Source: DASXHD01 sp038239005 (GTDB taxonomy: Bacteria; Myxococcota_A; Polyangia; Polyangiales; Polyangiaceae). Taken from it: a DNA stretch of 64,000 bases. The stretch lies in contig JBBSFE010000003.1 in NCBI GenBank assembly GCA_038239005.1, positions 62,001-126,000 of the forward strand, in the 5' to 3' direction. The position numbers and the translations under genes were made by a program. Below are positions 1 through 7,968 of the stretch, in pieces. The notes under the pieces were generated by a model that had not been told where the DNA came from, searched no databases, and was given only the letters and a program-made list of their open reading frames with translations. Position 1 is the first letter of the stretch. Each line of letters begins with the position of its first letter.

Positions 1-918
1 TAGCGCCGTCACGTCGAGTGTCTTCAGCTCGCGAACGAACTCGGCGTAGGCGCGGGCCGATTCGTCACGGGCGGCGAGCTCTGCGTTTGCACGCGTGAGG
101 TCTTCGAGCGTGGCCTCGCGTTCTGCGAGCGTGCGCCGGAGGCTCGAGTCTTTGTCTTGAAGGAGCGCGGCCGTCTTGGCGAGGCTTCGGCCGACGGCGC
201 CGAGCTCGTCGCGGCGATCGGGAAGCGGCGGAAGCGGTTCGAGCTTGCCCGTCGCTTCGAGCGCTTCTTCGAGCCGACCCGTGGCGCCCGCGAGATCGCG
301 CGCGATCCAAATCCCGGCGGCAAGCGCGAGAAAGCTTGCGAAGAGAAGCATGCCTGTCGTCTCGCGGCGCGACTGCTCGACGGATTTGAACGCGACCGAT
401 TGTTGCTCACTCGCATCCTTGATGGCGTCGTTGCGGAGCTCGGTCAAAATCGAGCGCATCTCGTCGGTGCGCACCTTGCCGAGCGCGACCTGCTCCGACT
501 CGACGGCGACGCCGCGTTCCTTCGCGTGGATCTGCGGCTCCGACACGCTGCGAATCCAGTCGTGCACGAGCCGGCCGAACGCGGCGACGCGCTCGTCTTC
601 TTTTCCGTTTTCGGCCGTGGCTTGCGCTTCGACCAAGACGCCTTCGAGATCGTTTCGACCTTCGTCGTAGGGCGTCAAAAATGTTCGGTCGCCGGTGAGG
701 AGGTAACCGCGTTTGCCGGTCTCGAGGTCGGCCGTCAATCGAAGGAGCACCTCGGCGTCATCGGCGAGCTTGAGATCGTGCTGAACGAGCCGCTCGAACT
801 TGTGCTCGAGCTCTTCGTGCGCGAGCGACGCGCGATAAAGCCCAACCCCGAGCACCCCAACGACGAGGAGCGAGGAGAGCAAAATCCTCCAAAACAGGGC
901 ACTCGAGAGCAGACGCAC
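1..918 (-). CDS. CHASE3/HAMP membrane sensor protein, C-terminus cut off by window edge
   Basis: The reading frame runs from a GTG at 918 off the left edge, giving at least 306 residues. It opens with a hydrophobic anchor (about residues 8-25), followed by a periplasmic helical domain with the CHASE3 hallmark LETGKRGYLLTGD. A second hydrophobic segment follows (about 183-200), then a HAMP-like linker and a coiled coil ending in EDLTRANAELAARDES. This is the usual N-terminal half of a histidine kinase, cyclase or chemoreceptor; the output domain lies outside the window. No better in-frame start lies between 918 and the upstream gene, and no strong ribosome site is visible. It sits 49 bases downstream of the PrsW-like gene on the same strand, so co-transcription is likely. 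The domain call is firm, the output type unknown. Confidence 0.82.
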   Translation of the reverse strand, partial: MRLLSSALFWRILLSSLLVVGVLGVGLYRASLAHEELEHKFERLVQHDLKLADDAEVLLRLTADLETGKRGYLLTGDRTFLTPYDEGRNDLEGVLVEAQATAENGKEDERVAAFGRLVHDWIRSVSEPQIHAKERGVAVESEQVALGKVRTDEMRSILTELRNDAIKDASEQQSVAFKSVEQSRRETTGMLLFASFLALAAGIWIARDLAGATGRLEEALEATGKLEPLPPLPDRRDELGAVGRSLAKTAALLQDKDSSLRRTLAEREATLEDLTRANAELAARDESARAYAEFVRELKTLDVTAL

Positions 919-967
919 GCCGGGTGGATCTTGGCACGCCGGCCCGACATCGCAAAGCTTGTCGCTA

Positions 968-2134
968 TCAAGCTTCTTCGCGACCGACGTACGCGCCGGC
1001 GCACGAAAGGCCCAGCGCGATGGGCGCAAGCGCGAGCGCAAATACGAGACCGACCGGCGCGACGAACCCGAGCACGACGAGCGTTGCCGTGAGCGCAACG
1101 GCGCTTCCTGCTGCGGCTTCGAAGAGCGACGTGAGCTCGCCCGCGCGCGCGAGCAAATATCCGCTGACCGGAAACCCCGCGAGCAGCCCTGCGACGAGAA
1201 GCGCGACGGGGCCAGCGGTCGATACGTCGCGTTCGTCGACGATCGAAAAATCGACGTGTGCGAAGTGACCGAGAACGATCGCTCCCGTGACGCCAAGCAC
1301 CATGCCGCCGAGGTGCACGAACACGCCGAGCCCAACCCAGCGCCATCCCACGGGGCGATCGCGTTTGCTGATCGCTTCACGAAATGCGCGAAGCGATGGC
1401 GGCTTCGACAGCACCTCGAGTGACGCAATCGACAGGCTCGTGATGCGCGAGCGATCACTCGTCACCGAGCGGCGTCGCAAATCGCGCGTGAGGAAGAACG
1501 CGATGACGCCCATCACGAGGACGAACGGCACGGCGAGCGCGAGCGCCGTTGGGCCACGTCCCCAAATCAGGTGCGCGTAGAAGCCATGACCCGCGACGGA
1601 GAAGAGGAACAGCATCGGAAACTGCGCGCCCGGTTCGCGAAGCTGCCGCGCGCGACCGAGTCCCCAGCCCCACGCCGATGCGAAGAAGACGTGCGCCGGA
1701 AGCGCGAAGATCACGCGCGCAATCCATACGCCGGCGGATTCGTTGTGAGTGTAGAGAACGACCGCGCTCTCGATGGTTGCGAAACCGAGAGCTGCGGCGC
1801 TCGCGTAGACAACACCGTCGTAGGGCTCGTCGAAATGTTTCGACCGGAACGCGGGCCAACACGCTGCGACCTTCGCCGCTTCACCGACGGGCGCAGCGAA
1901 CGCAAACATGAACACGAGCGCCATCCCCTGCCCTGCGACGCGAACGTCGACATCGAGATGCGTGAATGCCGCGGCCTTCGCGCGGAGCCAAAACGCGATC
2001 GCTCCAAACGCCGCACCGAGCGCCGCCGTGCCGAGCACCACGAGCGGCGGCTCGCGTTCGCGATCCGAACGCCACACGAGCCAAAGCATCGCGAGCGCAG
2101 GCGCGAGCACGACGAGGAGCTTGAGCGCGCTCAT
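968..2134 (-). CDS. PrsW-family intramembrane metalloprotease with C-terminal membrane extension
   Basis: A 388-residue multi-pass membrane protein. The first 200 residues carry the PrsW signatures: VGEAAK at about 83-88, ALGFATIES at 115-123 and LPAHVFFAS at 146-154. The Glu and His residues would bind the catalytic zinc. PrsW proteases in other bacteria cut membrane anti-sigma factors to release sigma factors. Two oddities are visible. The usual double Glu of the first motif (EExxK) is Gly-Glu here, and about 180 further residues with several more hydrophobic segments follow the protease domain. The downstream gene encodes a membrane sensor on the same strand, suggesting a signalling pair, which is inference. 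The ATG at 2134 directly precedes a hydrophobic stretch and suits the family. Confidence 0.83.
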   Translation of the reverse strand: MSALKLLVVLAPALAMLWLVWRSDREREPPLVVLGTAALGAAFGAIAFWLRAKAAAFTHLDVDVRVAGQGMALVFMFAFAAPVGEAAKVAACWPAFRSKHFDEPYDGVVYASAAALGFATIESAVVLYTHNESAGVWIARVIFALPAHVFFASAWGWGLGRARQLREPGAQFPMLFLFSVAGHGFYAHLIWGRGPTALALAVPFVLVMGVIAFFLTRDLRRRSVTSDRSRITSLSIASLEVLSKPPSLRAFREAISKRDRPVGWRWVGLGVFVHLGGMVLGVTGAIVLGHFAHVDFSIVDERDVSTAGPVALLVAGLLAGFPVSGYLLARAGELTSLFEAAAGSAVALTATLVVLGFVAPVGLVFALALAPIALGLSCAGAYVGREEA

Positions 2135-2198
2135 GGCATCGGCATTGTCCCCCGCCAGGCGCGGAGAGCGCCAATTTGCGGGCTAGAGCCTCGCGGAG

Positions 2199-3068
2199 CT
2201 AAAGGTGAAGAGCGAGGTGGACCGAGCCGAGAACGCCCAGGCCCGCTGCATCGCCCGAGTTTTGGTAGAGGCTGTTGCCCTTCACGGACGCTTCGCACGA
2301 CCCTGTGGGATCGGCCGAACAAGCGGCGGGAATCGGCAGCGGATCGCGGTGCAAGAAGAGAAACTCGAACGAGCCTTCGAGGCCGATGGAGATGAACCGC
2401 GCGAAGTAATAATCCACGCCGATCGCGAGGCCGACGTTGGCGCCTTTGGTCGAAAAGCCGTTGGCGGCGTCCGTCGTGGTGCATGTCGAGCACGGCGCGA
2501 TTTGGCTCGTGTTGAAGTTGCTCGGGTCGAGCGAGCCCACTGCGGAATACCCGCCGTGAAACGAAACGTACGGGTCCCAGCTGCCCGCCGGAACGTGAAA
2601 CCCAACGACCGCGTTGAGCTGCCACAAATTGAACTGCGACGGCAAGACGTCGTACCGAAAGCGCAACCCGAGCGTGAGATAGAGGAAGCGAACGCCCGCT
2701 TCGGCGCCGAGCATCATGCCGCTCGCGTTCGATTGCTGGATTTGGAGCGAGTTATTGAAGGTGCCGAGGGCGTCGTAAACGATGCCGGCCTGGGCGTTCA
2801 CATAGAGAAACTCGAGGCCGCGGCCCGAGTCTTGTTTCTTCGAGTCGTCGAGGCGCTGCTCGGTGTTTTGCGGTGGGGGCGGCGGCGTCTGCTGGATGGG
2901 CGGCGGCGGCGCGAGCTCCTGCTGTTGAGGCTGCGGCTGCGGCTGTTGAGGCTGAGGCTGCGGCTCTCCCGTGAGCGGAGGGGGCGGCTGCAGCGGCTGC
3001 TCTTGCGCAAACGCGGCAGGCGCGAGGAGCAGAATCGAAAGTGGCAACAGTCGCGTCGATAGTTTCAA
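2199..3068 (-). CDS. Outer-membrane beta-barrel protein with Pro/Gln-rich N-terminal linker
   Basis: A 289-residue protein with a clear signal peptide (LLPLSILLLAPAAFA, cut before QEQ), then about 45 residues of almost pure Pro and Gln (PQPQPQQPQPQPQQQ), then alternating hydrophobic beta strands typical of an OmpA/OprF-like barrel (LTLGLRFRYDVL, LNAVVGFHVPAGSWDPY). It ends in LHLALHL-type barrel residues, consistent with outer-membrane insertion. A short Cys pair (CSTC) sits in a loop. The start is TTG at 3068, whose bases overlap the yacG stop as TTGA, with AAGGA upstream; this implies translational coupling to yacG. The Pro/Gln segment may span the peptidoglycan. Specific function is unknown. 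Confidence 0.75.
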   Translation of the reverse strand: MKLSTRLLPLSILLLAPAAFAQEQPLQPPPPLTGEPQPQPQQPQPQPQQQELAPPPPIQQTPPPPPQNTEQRLDDSKKQDSGRGLEFLYVNAQAGIVYDALGTFNNSLQIQQSNASGMMLGAEAGVRFLYLTLGLRFRYDVLPSQFNLWQLNAVVGFHVPAGSWDPYVSFHGGYSAVGSLDPSNFNTSQIAPCSTCTTTDAANGFSTKGANVGLAIGVDYYFARFISIGLEGSFEFLFLHRDPLPIPAACSADPTGSCEASVKGNSLYQNSGDAAGLGVLGSVHLALHL

Positions 3069-3322
3069 GAAGGCACATCCTTGCGGTTCCCGGCCGCGAG
3101 GTCTCCATCGTCGTTGGACGGACCATCGCTTCGCTCATTCGTTGGGATCCGGTATTGGTTACCAAACCAGTTACCCAAGTCGATTCGCTTGCACCGCGGC
3201 GAACAGAACGGTGCCGACGCGTTTTCGGCGCGCAAAGCCGCGGGTTTGTTGCAGATGGGGCAAGTCCCCGACACCTCGTCGGTATAGCACACCGTGGAAC
3301 CTCGAAAATTCGTGGCGATCAT
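3065..3322 (-). CDS. yacG: DNA gyrase inhibitor YacG-type zinc protein
   Basis: A small zinc-binding protein of the YacG family, known to bind GyrB and inhibit gyrase. Four cysteines lie at residues 21, 24, 40 and 44 in the family spacing (CPICNKP then FCSPRC), followed by the diagnostic RIDLGNWF. The tail is acidic and polar. From the ATG at 3322 it is 85 residues, longer than the usual 60 or so. In-frame GTG codons at 3292 and 3274 would give more typical lengths and remove the overlap with the opposite-strand lepB start at 3294, so the true start is uncertain. The stop overlaps the TTG start of the following outer-membrane protein gene. Confidence 0.9.
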   Translation of the reverse strand: MIATNFRGSTVCYTDEVSGTCPICNKPAALRAENASAPFCSPRCKRIDLGNWFGNQYRIPTNERSDGPSNDDGDLAAGNRKDVPS

Positions 3323-4271
3323 CCTCGCGCTCTTTGGGCCGTGGGGCGTGGGGCACTTTTATCTCGGGCGGCGTTTGCGCGGCGCGATGTGGCTGTTCGT
3401 CGCGATCGCTCCGATGCTCGTGCTCGCCGCGCTCGTGAGCCGCATTGGTGAGGCTTTTGGTTGGGGCGTGGCGGTCGCGCTTCCCATCGGCGCGATGTTC
3501 GTCGCTTGGGTGGGGTCGTTCGTGGATTTGTTTCGGGTGAAGGAGCTCGCCGCGCCGCCGCGATGGCAAACGGCGCTCTTCTTCGTTCTAGGGATGGCAG
3601 CCCCCGTGATGGCGAGCGTCGTGCTTCGCGCGTGGGTCGTCGAGGCGTTCATCGTTCCGACGCGATCGATGGAGCCCGCGCTACTCGCCGGCGATCGATT
3701 GGTCGCGGCTCGATCGGATCATCGCGCGCGCTACGGCGATGTCATCGTCTTCGCGTCACCCGAAAACGGGCAAACGCTCATCAAGCGCGTGATCGGACGA
3801 CCGCATGACGTGCTCGAGATGAAACAAGGTCGCCCGGTCATCAATGGTTGGCCGGTGCCTTCGTGCCCGCTCGGTCACGTGACGCTCGACGACGCCAACG
3901 GCGATCTCGAAGTCGAGTTCCTCGGCGACGCTTCGTACTTGGTGTTCTACGACGCAAGCGCGCCCGTCGGTCACGCGGGTCCGCTCTACGCGGCCAACGA
4001 CGGCGTGCTCGTCCTCGGCGACGACCGCAACGACAGTGCGGATTCGCGCGCATGGCACGGCGGCCGCGACGGCAACGTGCATGCGAGCGCGGTCCGCGGA
4101 CGCGCGCTCTTCGTGTGGCTGCGGCACAACGCTTCCGACGACGCGCATGTTGGAATCGATCTCGGACACATCGCGCTTCCATCGACGCTCGACCGACTCG
4201 CGCCCGAGGTTGCGAAGTGTCTTGCGGCGCGCCCAAACGCGACGCCGCCCGCGCCTCTCACGCAGAGGTAG
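3294..4271 (+). CDS. lepB: Signal peptidase I with N-terminal TM2-like membrane domain
   Basis: Type I signal peptidase, which removes signal peptides from exported proteins at the inner membrane. The catalytic Ser is residue 125 in VPTRSMEP and the general-base Lys is residue 164 in TLIKRVIG; the box E motif GDDRNDSADSR is intact. Unusually, the first 90 residues form two or more membrane segments, with GPWGVGHFYLGRRLRGA resembling a TM2 domain, before the single anchor that normally precedes the catalytic Ser. At 325 residues it is longer than minimal enzymes because of this and loop insertions. The start is GTG at 3294, facing yacG head to head. The end overlaps the opposite-strand FeS protein gene by 14 bases. 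Confidence 0.93.
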   Translation: MEPRKFVAIILALFGPWGVGHFYLGRRLRGAMWLFVAIAPMLVLAALVSRIGEAFGWGVAVALPIGAMFVAWVGSFVDLFRVKELAAPPRWQTALFFVLGMAAPVMASVVLRAWVVEAFIVPTRSMEPALLAGDRLVAARSDHRARYGDVIVFASPENGQTLIKRVIGRPHDVLEMKQGRPVINGWPVPSCPLGHVTLDDANGDLEVEFLGDASYLVFYDASAPVGHAGPLYAANDGVLVLGDDRNDSADSRAWHGGRDGNVHASAVRGRALFVWLRHNASDDAHVGIDLGHIALPSTLDRLAPEVAKCLAARPNATPPAPLTQR

Positions 4272-6489
4272 TCGCCGCGGGCGCTTCTTCGACGACCGGA
4301 GGTGGCGGCGCAATCGGCTCGACGACTTTTTCGGCGCACGCGAGCTCGAGCATCTCGGCGACGTCCATCTGTTTGATCTGATCCTCGAGATTTTGGTTCT
4401 TCAGCCCGTCGGTGAGCATCGTCATGCAGAACGGGCACGCGCTCGCGATCGTGGTTGCGTCGGTGTCGACGAGCTGCAGCGTGCGTTTCACGTTCACGCG
4501 ATTCTTGTTTTGCTCCTCCATGAACATCTGCCCGCCGCCCGCCCCGCAGCAGAGCCCGCGTTGCTTGTTCCAGTAAGGAACCTCGGTGAGCTCGACGCCC
4601 GGAATGCGTTTCAGGATTTCGCGCGGCGACTCGTACACGCCGTTGTATCGCCCGAGGTAGCAGCTGTCGTGATACGCGACGCGCCCCTCGACGCGGTTCG
4701 CCGGAACGAGTTTCTTCTCGGCGAGGAGGCCCAGCAAGAAATCCGTGTGGTGAACGACCTCGAGCTTGCACCCGAAATCGGGATACTCGTTCTTCAGCGT
4801 GTTGAAGCAGTGCGGGCACGCGGTCACGACCGTCTTGATGCCGCCTTTTTCTTTGTAGCCGTTGAGCGTTGCTGCGTTTCCTTCGGCGAGCATCGCGAAG
4901 AGCATCTCGTTGCCTGCGCGGCGCGCGGGGTCACCGGTGCAGTTTTCTTCTTGGCCGAGGATCGCGAAATCGACTTTCGCTTGCTTGAGTAGCTTCGCAA
5001 CGGCGCGGGCGATTTTCTTCGCGCGCGGGTCCGTCGACGCGGCGCAACCCACCCAATAGAGAACGGGCGCGTCGGGCTTGTCGTTCATGAACGACAGCTC
5101 GAGCCCGTCCGCCCAACCTGCGCGGTCCAGGCGCGAGATGTTCCACGGGTTGCCGTTCGTCTCCATGGCTTGGAAGACTTTGTTGAGCTCCGCCGGAAAT
5201 TCGTTGCGCACCATCATGAGGTTTCTGCGCATGTCGATGATCTTGTCGACATACGAAATGAACACCGGGCACTGCTCTTCGCACGCGCGGCACGTGGTGC
5301 ACGCCCACAGCACGTCGGGGTGAATCACATCAGGCGCGAGATTGATCGCGGGATGCTTGGTGCCATCTTCGAGAAATTCTTTTTCGCGCGAGTAGAGGTG
5401 GTTGCGCAGATCGAGTGTGAGGTGCTTGGGGCTGAGAATTTTTCCGGTGCGATGCGCGGGGCAGTTCTCGGAGCAGCGACCGCACTCGGTGCACGTGTAG
5501 AAATCGAGGATCGCCTTCCACGAAAAATGCTCCATGCGCGAGATGCCGATGGGCGCCGCGGCTGGGTCGTCGGGGAATCTGTTCGTCTCTTCCTCGATCT
5601 TCGCCATCAGCTTCTCGGCGCTATCGGCCATCGGGCGCAAACGCCCGGGGTGGTCGAGGTTGCGGAAGAAGACGTTCGGTATCGCCGTGATGACGTGGAA
5701 GTGCTTCGAGTGCGGGAGCAGGTTCAAAAAAAGGAGCACGAGGGTCGAGTGCGTCCAAAACCCGGCGGTCGCGAGGAAGATGAGCGCCGCGGGCCCGAGC
5801 GAGCGAAACAAAACGGCGAAGAGTGTGCCGGCAGGCGCGGGATACGGCGCCCATTCGATCTTGTTCTGGAGGCCCGACTCGATTTGCTCGCCGAGCGGCG
5901 CGACGATCGTACGAATCGAATCGCACTGCGACGCTGTCGCGAGCGAGGCCTTGCCCATCCCGCACATCTCGACTTTGCGGAGCAAGAGCACGTGCGAGGC
6001 GCCGTCGTAGGTCATGTCGGCGATCATCATCGTGCCGATGATGCCGAGGATGAGGAGCGCCTCGAAGCTGTGCGTCGTGCGCTTCAGGGGCTTGATGAGG
6101 CGGTAGTAGAAAAAAACCATGACGCCGCCGACGACGAGCGTCGCGACGCAATCTTTCGAAAACTCGTAGACACGCCCCGCGGGCATCCACGGCGCGAGCA
6201 CCCAAAGGTTGAACGTCGGCGAGAACCCGCGACCCCACAGCACGAGCGTTCGCAAAAGGAGGACGGCAAACCCGAGGAAGATGAGCTTGTGGGCGATTCC
6301 GGACGGCTGGTAGTAGTCCATCCGCTCTTGCTTGAAGGCCCAACGCCAGGTGCCCATCAGACGCTCGCCGATGCGGTCGAAACGCGACTCGGCGCCACCA
6401 GCGCGCAAGAGCTTCCAACGCCGGCTGGCCGAATAGCCGAACGCGCACCACGCAACGACGAGGAGCGCAAGCATCGCGTACGAGCTCAT
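4258..6489 (-). CDS. Membrane-bound FeS oxidoreductase (HdrD/GlcF-like, EtfQO-type partner)
   Basis: A 743-residue fusion. The N-terminal 260 residues hold about five or six membrane helices resembling the NarI-type cytochrome b module. The middle carries two ferredoxin clusters (CTECGRCSENCPAH and CTTCRACEEQCPVF), and the C-terminal third carries two cysteine-rich CCG domains (one ends CCGAGGG). This architecture matches membrane FeS proteins thought to pass electrons to quinone, for example from electron-transfer flavoprotein during beta-oxidation or from hydroxyacid oxidation; the donor here is not shown by the neighbours. The tail is Pro/Ala-rich. It lies 40 bases downstream of a MarR-type regulator on the same strand, probably its regulator. 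All cluster cysteines needed for two 4Fe-4S centres appear present. Confidence 0.88.
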   Translation of the reverse strand: MSSYAMLALLVVAWCAFGYSASRRWKLLRAGGAESRFDRIGERLMGTWRWAFKQERMDYYQPSGIAHKLIFLGFAVLLLRTLVLWGRGFSPTFNLWVLAPWMPAGRVYEFSKDCVATLVVGGVMVFFYYRLIKPLKRTTHSFEALLILGIIGTMMIADMTYDGASHVLLLRKVEMCGMGKASLATASQCDSIRTIVAPLGEQIESGLQNKIEWAPYPAPAGTLFAVLFRSLGPAALIFLATAGFWTHSTLVLLFLNLLPHSKHFHVITAIPNVFFRNLDHPGRLRPMADSAEKLMAKIEEETNRFPDDPAAAPIGISRMEHFSWKAILDFYTCTECGRCSENCPAHRTGKILSPKHLTLDLRNHLYSREKEFLEDGTKHPAINLAPDVIHPDVLWACTTCRACEEQCPVFISYVDKIIDMRRNLMMVRNEFPAELNKVFQAMETNGNPWNISRLDRAGWADGLELSFMNDKPDAPVLYWVGCAASTDPRAKKIARAVAKLLKQAKVDFAILGQEENCTGDPARRAGNEMLFAMLAEGNAATLNGYKEKGGIKTVVTACPHCFNTLKNEYPDFGCKLEVVHHTDFLLGLLAEKKLVPANRVEGRVAYHDSCYLGRYNGVYESPREILKRIPGVELTEVPYWNKQRGLCCGAGGGQMFMEEQNKNRVNVKRTLQLVDTDATTIASACPFCMTMLTDGLKNQNLEDQIKQMDVAEMLELACAEKVVEPIAPPPPVVEEAPAATTSA

Positions 6490-6529
6490 GGGATGAGCGC
6501 TTCTATCAAATGCGGCGGAGTTGATCGAG

Positions 6530-7024
6530 CTAGTCGTCCGTGCGCCATGGATAAAGGCCTAGGGCCTTTCCATTGCCGAACCAGCGCCTGAGCGAGCTGC
6601 AGAGCTCTTCGATCGACGATCGCATCGGAAAAGTAGCGCGCGCTGGGTCACCTTCCGCGAGTGCGCAGTCGACCGCAACGGTCGTGTCGCCGTTGCCGAC
6701 GCATCGCTGGTAGGCGCGATGGAGCAGGTCAACGCCGGGCATCGTGAGCCTCACCCAGTTGGTTCGTTTGTCGTCCTCACAGCAATTTCGCAGGACGAGC
6801 CCAAGGTCCTCGAGCACGCCAAGCATTTCGGAAATGGTGGCGCGCGCCACTCCGAGAGCCGCGCGCAACGCCGCCTGCCTAACCGGCACCCATCGGCTTT
6901 TTCGAAGCGCAAAGAGCACGTCGAACCGCGCAGGCGTCAACCCAACCGGCATCAGCATCCGCCGCCCAAACTTCCAAGTCGCATAATGCGCCCGCTTAAC
7001 TGCAAAAAACACAGCATCCATCAC
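6530..7024 (-). CDS. MarR-like winged-helix transcriptional regulator
   Basis: A 164-residue protein with a MarR/PadR-like winged helix: VGLTPARFDVLFALRKS, then a recognition-helix region GVARATISEMLGVLEDLGLV and a wing rich in charged residues (CCEDDKRTNWVRLT). The C-terminal half, about 60 residues, probably completes dimerisation or ligand binding. It precedes the FeS oxidoreductase gene by 40 bases, so it likely controls that gene and itself. The long inverted repeat at 7065-7110, starting 41 bases upstream of the first codon, is a good candidate operator. A second in-frame ATG directly follows the first. Confidence 0.78.
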   Translation of the reverse strand: MMDAVFFAVKRAHYATWKFGRRMLMPVGLTPARFDVLFALRKSRWVPVRQAALRAALGVARATISEMLGVLEDLGLVLRNCCEDDKRTNWVRLTMPGVDLLHRAYQRCVGNGDTTVAVDCALAEGDPARATFPMRSSIEELCSSLRRWFGNGKALGLYPWRTDD

Positions 7025-7064
7025 AACCTCCGCCCGCCCCAGAGCACCCCCCGTGCCAATGCGA

Positions 7065-7110
7065 AGCAGCGCGGATCGTTCGGATCCGAACGATCCGCGG
7101 GTTTGCTGCT
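7065..7110. promoter_or_regulatory. Perfect 30-base palindrome with flanking arms upstream of the MarR gene
   Basis: Positions 7070-7099 are a perfect 30-base palindrome centred on GGATCC (half-site CGCGGATCGTTCGGA). Outside it, AGCAG at 7065-7069 pairs with CTGCT at 7106-7110, extending the symmetry to 46 bases. It lies between the end of the DUF2378-like gene (7151) and the start of the MarR gene (7024), both on the minus strand. It could be the MarR operator, or a stem-loop ending the upstream transcript; there is no T-run after it, which argues against a standard terminator. Confidence 0.6.
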
Positions 7111-7150
7111 GGGTGGCCCGGGCCAGGTGGGGCCAGACGGGTGGGCCAGG

Positions 7151-7720
7151 TTAGGTGACGCCCCAGCGGCCGCGGAAGATGCACTGGGGGTCCGAGCGGC
7201 CGCGGCATTTCGGGTGTTCGAGGACCACGTTTTTCGCACCGGTGAGCTCTAGGACGCGCGTGAGGTAGGCGACGAGCTCGCGGCACAGCGCGGAGTCGAC
7301 GCAACCCCAGTCGTCGAGCACTGCGGAAACGCCGTGGTCGTCGCGCGTGACGTTCCAAGTGCCGGTGTCGTGGAAGTGCTTCCAGTACTGGCTGGTTTTT
7401 TCGACGATGAAGGCCGGGTTCGTGAACCGTAAGAAGATGCGGTGAATCGTCTTCAAATCGTTTTCGGCCTCGAAGCGACCGAGATCTTTCATCATCGAGA
7501 GATCGCCGCGACCATGAACTTTGTCGAGCACGCGAATGAGGCGCGCGTACAGCGATAGCGAATACCAACCCATCGGAATGATCGATTGGATCTCGCTCCG
7601 ATCCTCGGCGGGAATCTTTTCGAGTAGTGACGCCCAACCGGCGTCACCGAAGCGCTCGATCGTGAACGCGCGCACGTTCGTGAAGCCCACGCCCTTCGTC
7701 TTCGGGTCCCCCACGGGCAT
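7151..7720 (-). CDS. DUF2378/TIGR02265-like myxobacterial protein
   Basis: A 189-residue soluble protein with no signal peptide. It resembles the DUF2378 (TIGR02265) family expanded in myxobacteria: an N-terminal KGVGFTNVRAFTIERFG, a middle GWYSLSLYARLIRVLDKVHG and a C-terminal EHPKCRGRSDPQCIFRGRW. The last part recalls the Cys-containing end of V4R and haem-NO-type sensor domains. A ligand-sensing role is inferred from that fold relationship only. The ATG at 7720 is preceded by 248 bases (7721-7968) without a recognisable gene, RNA or strong repeat, so its promoter probably lies there. Confidence 0.68.
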   Translation of the reverse strand: MPVGDPKTKGVGFTNVRAFTIERFGDAGWASLLEKIPAEDRSEIQSIIPMGWYSLSLYARLIRVLDKVHGRGDLSMMKDLGRFEAENDLKTIHRIFLRFTNPAFIVEKTSQYWKHFHDTGTWNVTRDDHGVSAVLDDWGCVDSALCRELVAYLTRVLELTGAKNVVLEHPKCRGRSDPQCIFRGRWGVT

Positions 7721-7968
7721 CGATCGTGAGAGTACTCCAAAGCCGAGTTGAGCTGAGTGTGTCGTGAGGGCTTCGCGATCGACCGGCGGCAGCGTGACGA
7801 AACCGGCGGGGCCGGCGCACCGATGGCCTCAGAAGGCGCAAGCCGCGAGGTTTCGGCCGCCAGCGCATCTTGGATCGCACGATGTGGCGGCCCGGCCGCC
7901 CTCGTCGCGCTACCGCGGTTCGATCGCAACGCGGGCGGCAGACTCAATCGATTCAGGTGACGTCAGCC

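Noticed and set aside
5170..6591. 473-residue plus-strand open frame
   Set aside because: It runs opposite the FeS oxidoreductase gene, is rich in Arg and has no family features; it is a shadow caused by high GC.
7065..7110. Rho-independent terminator
   Set aside because: The stem is strong but no T-run follows on either strand, so an operator is preferred.
7721..7968. Small gene or tRNA in the 248-base gap
   Set aside because: No cloverleaf arms, no convincing frame with a ribosome site; short frames there are shadow-like.
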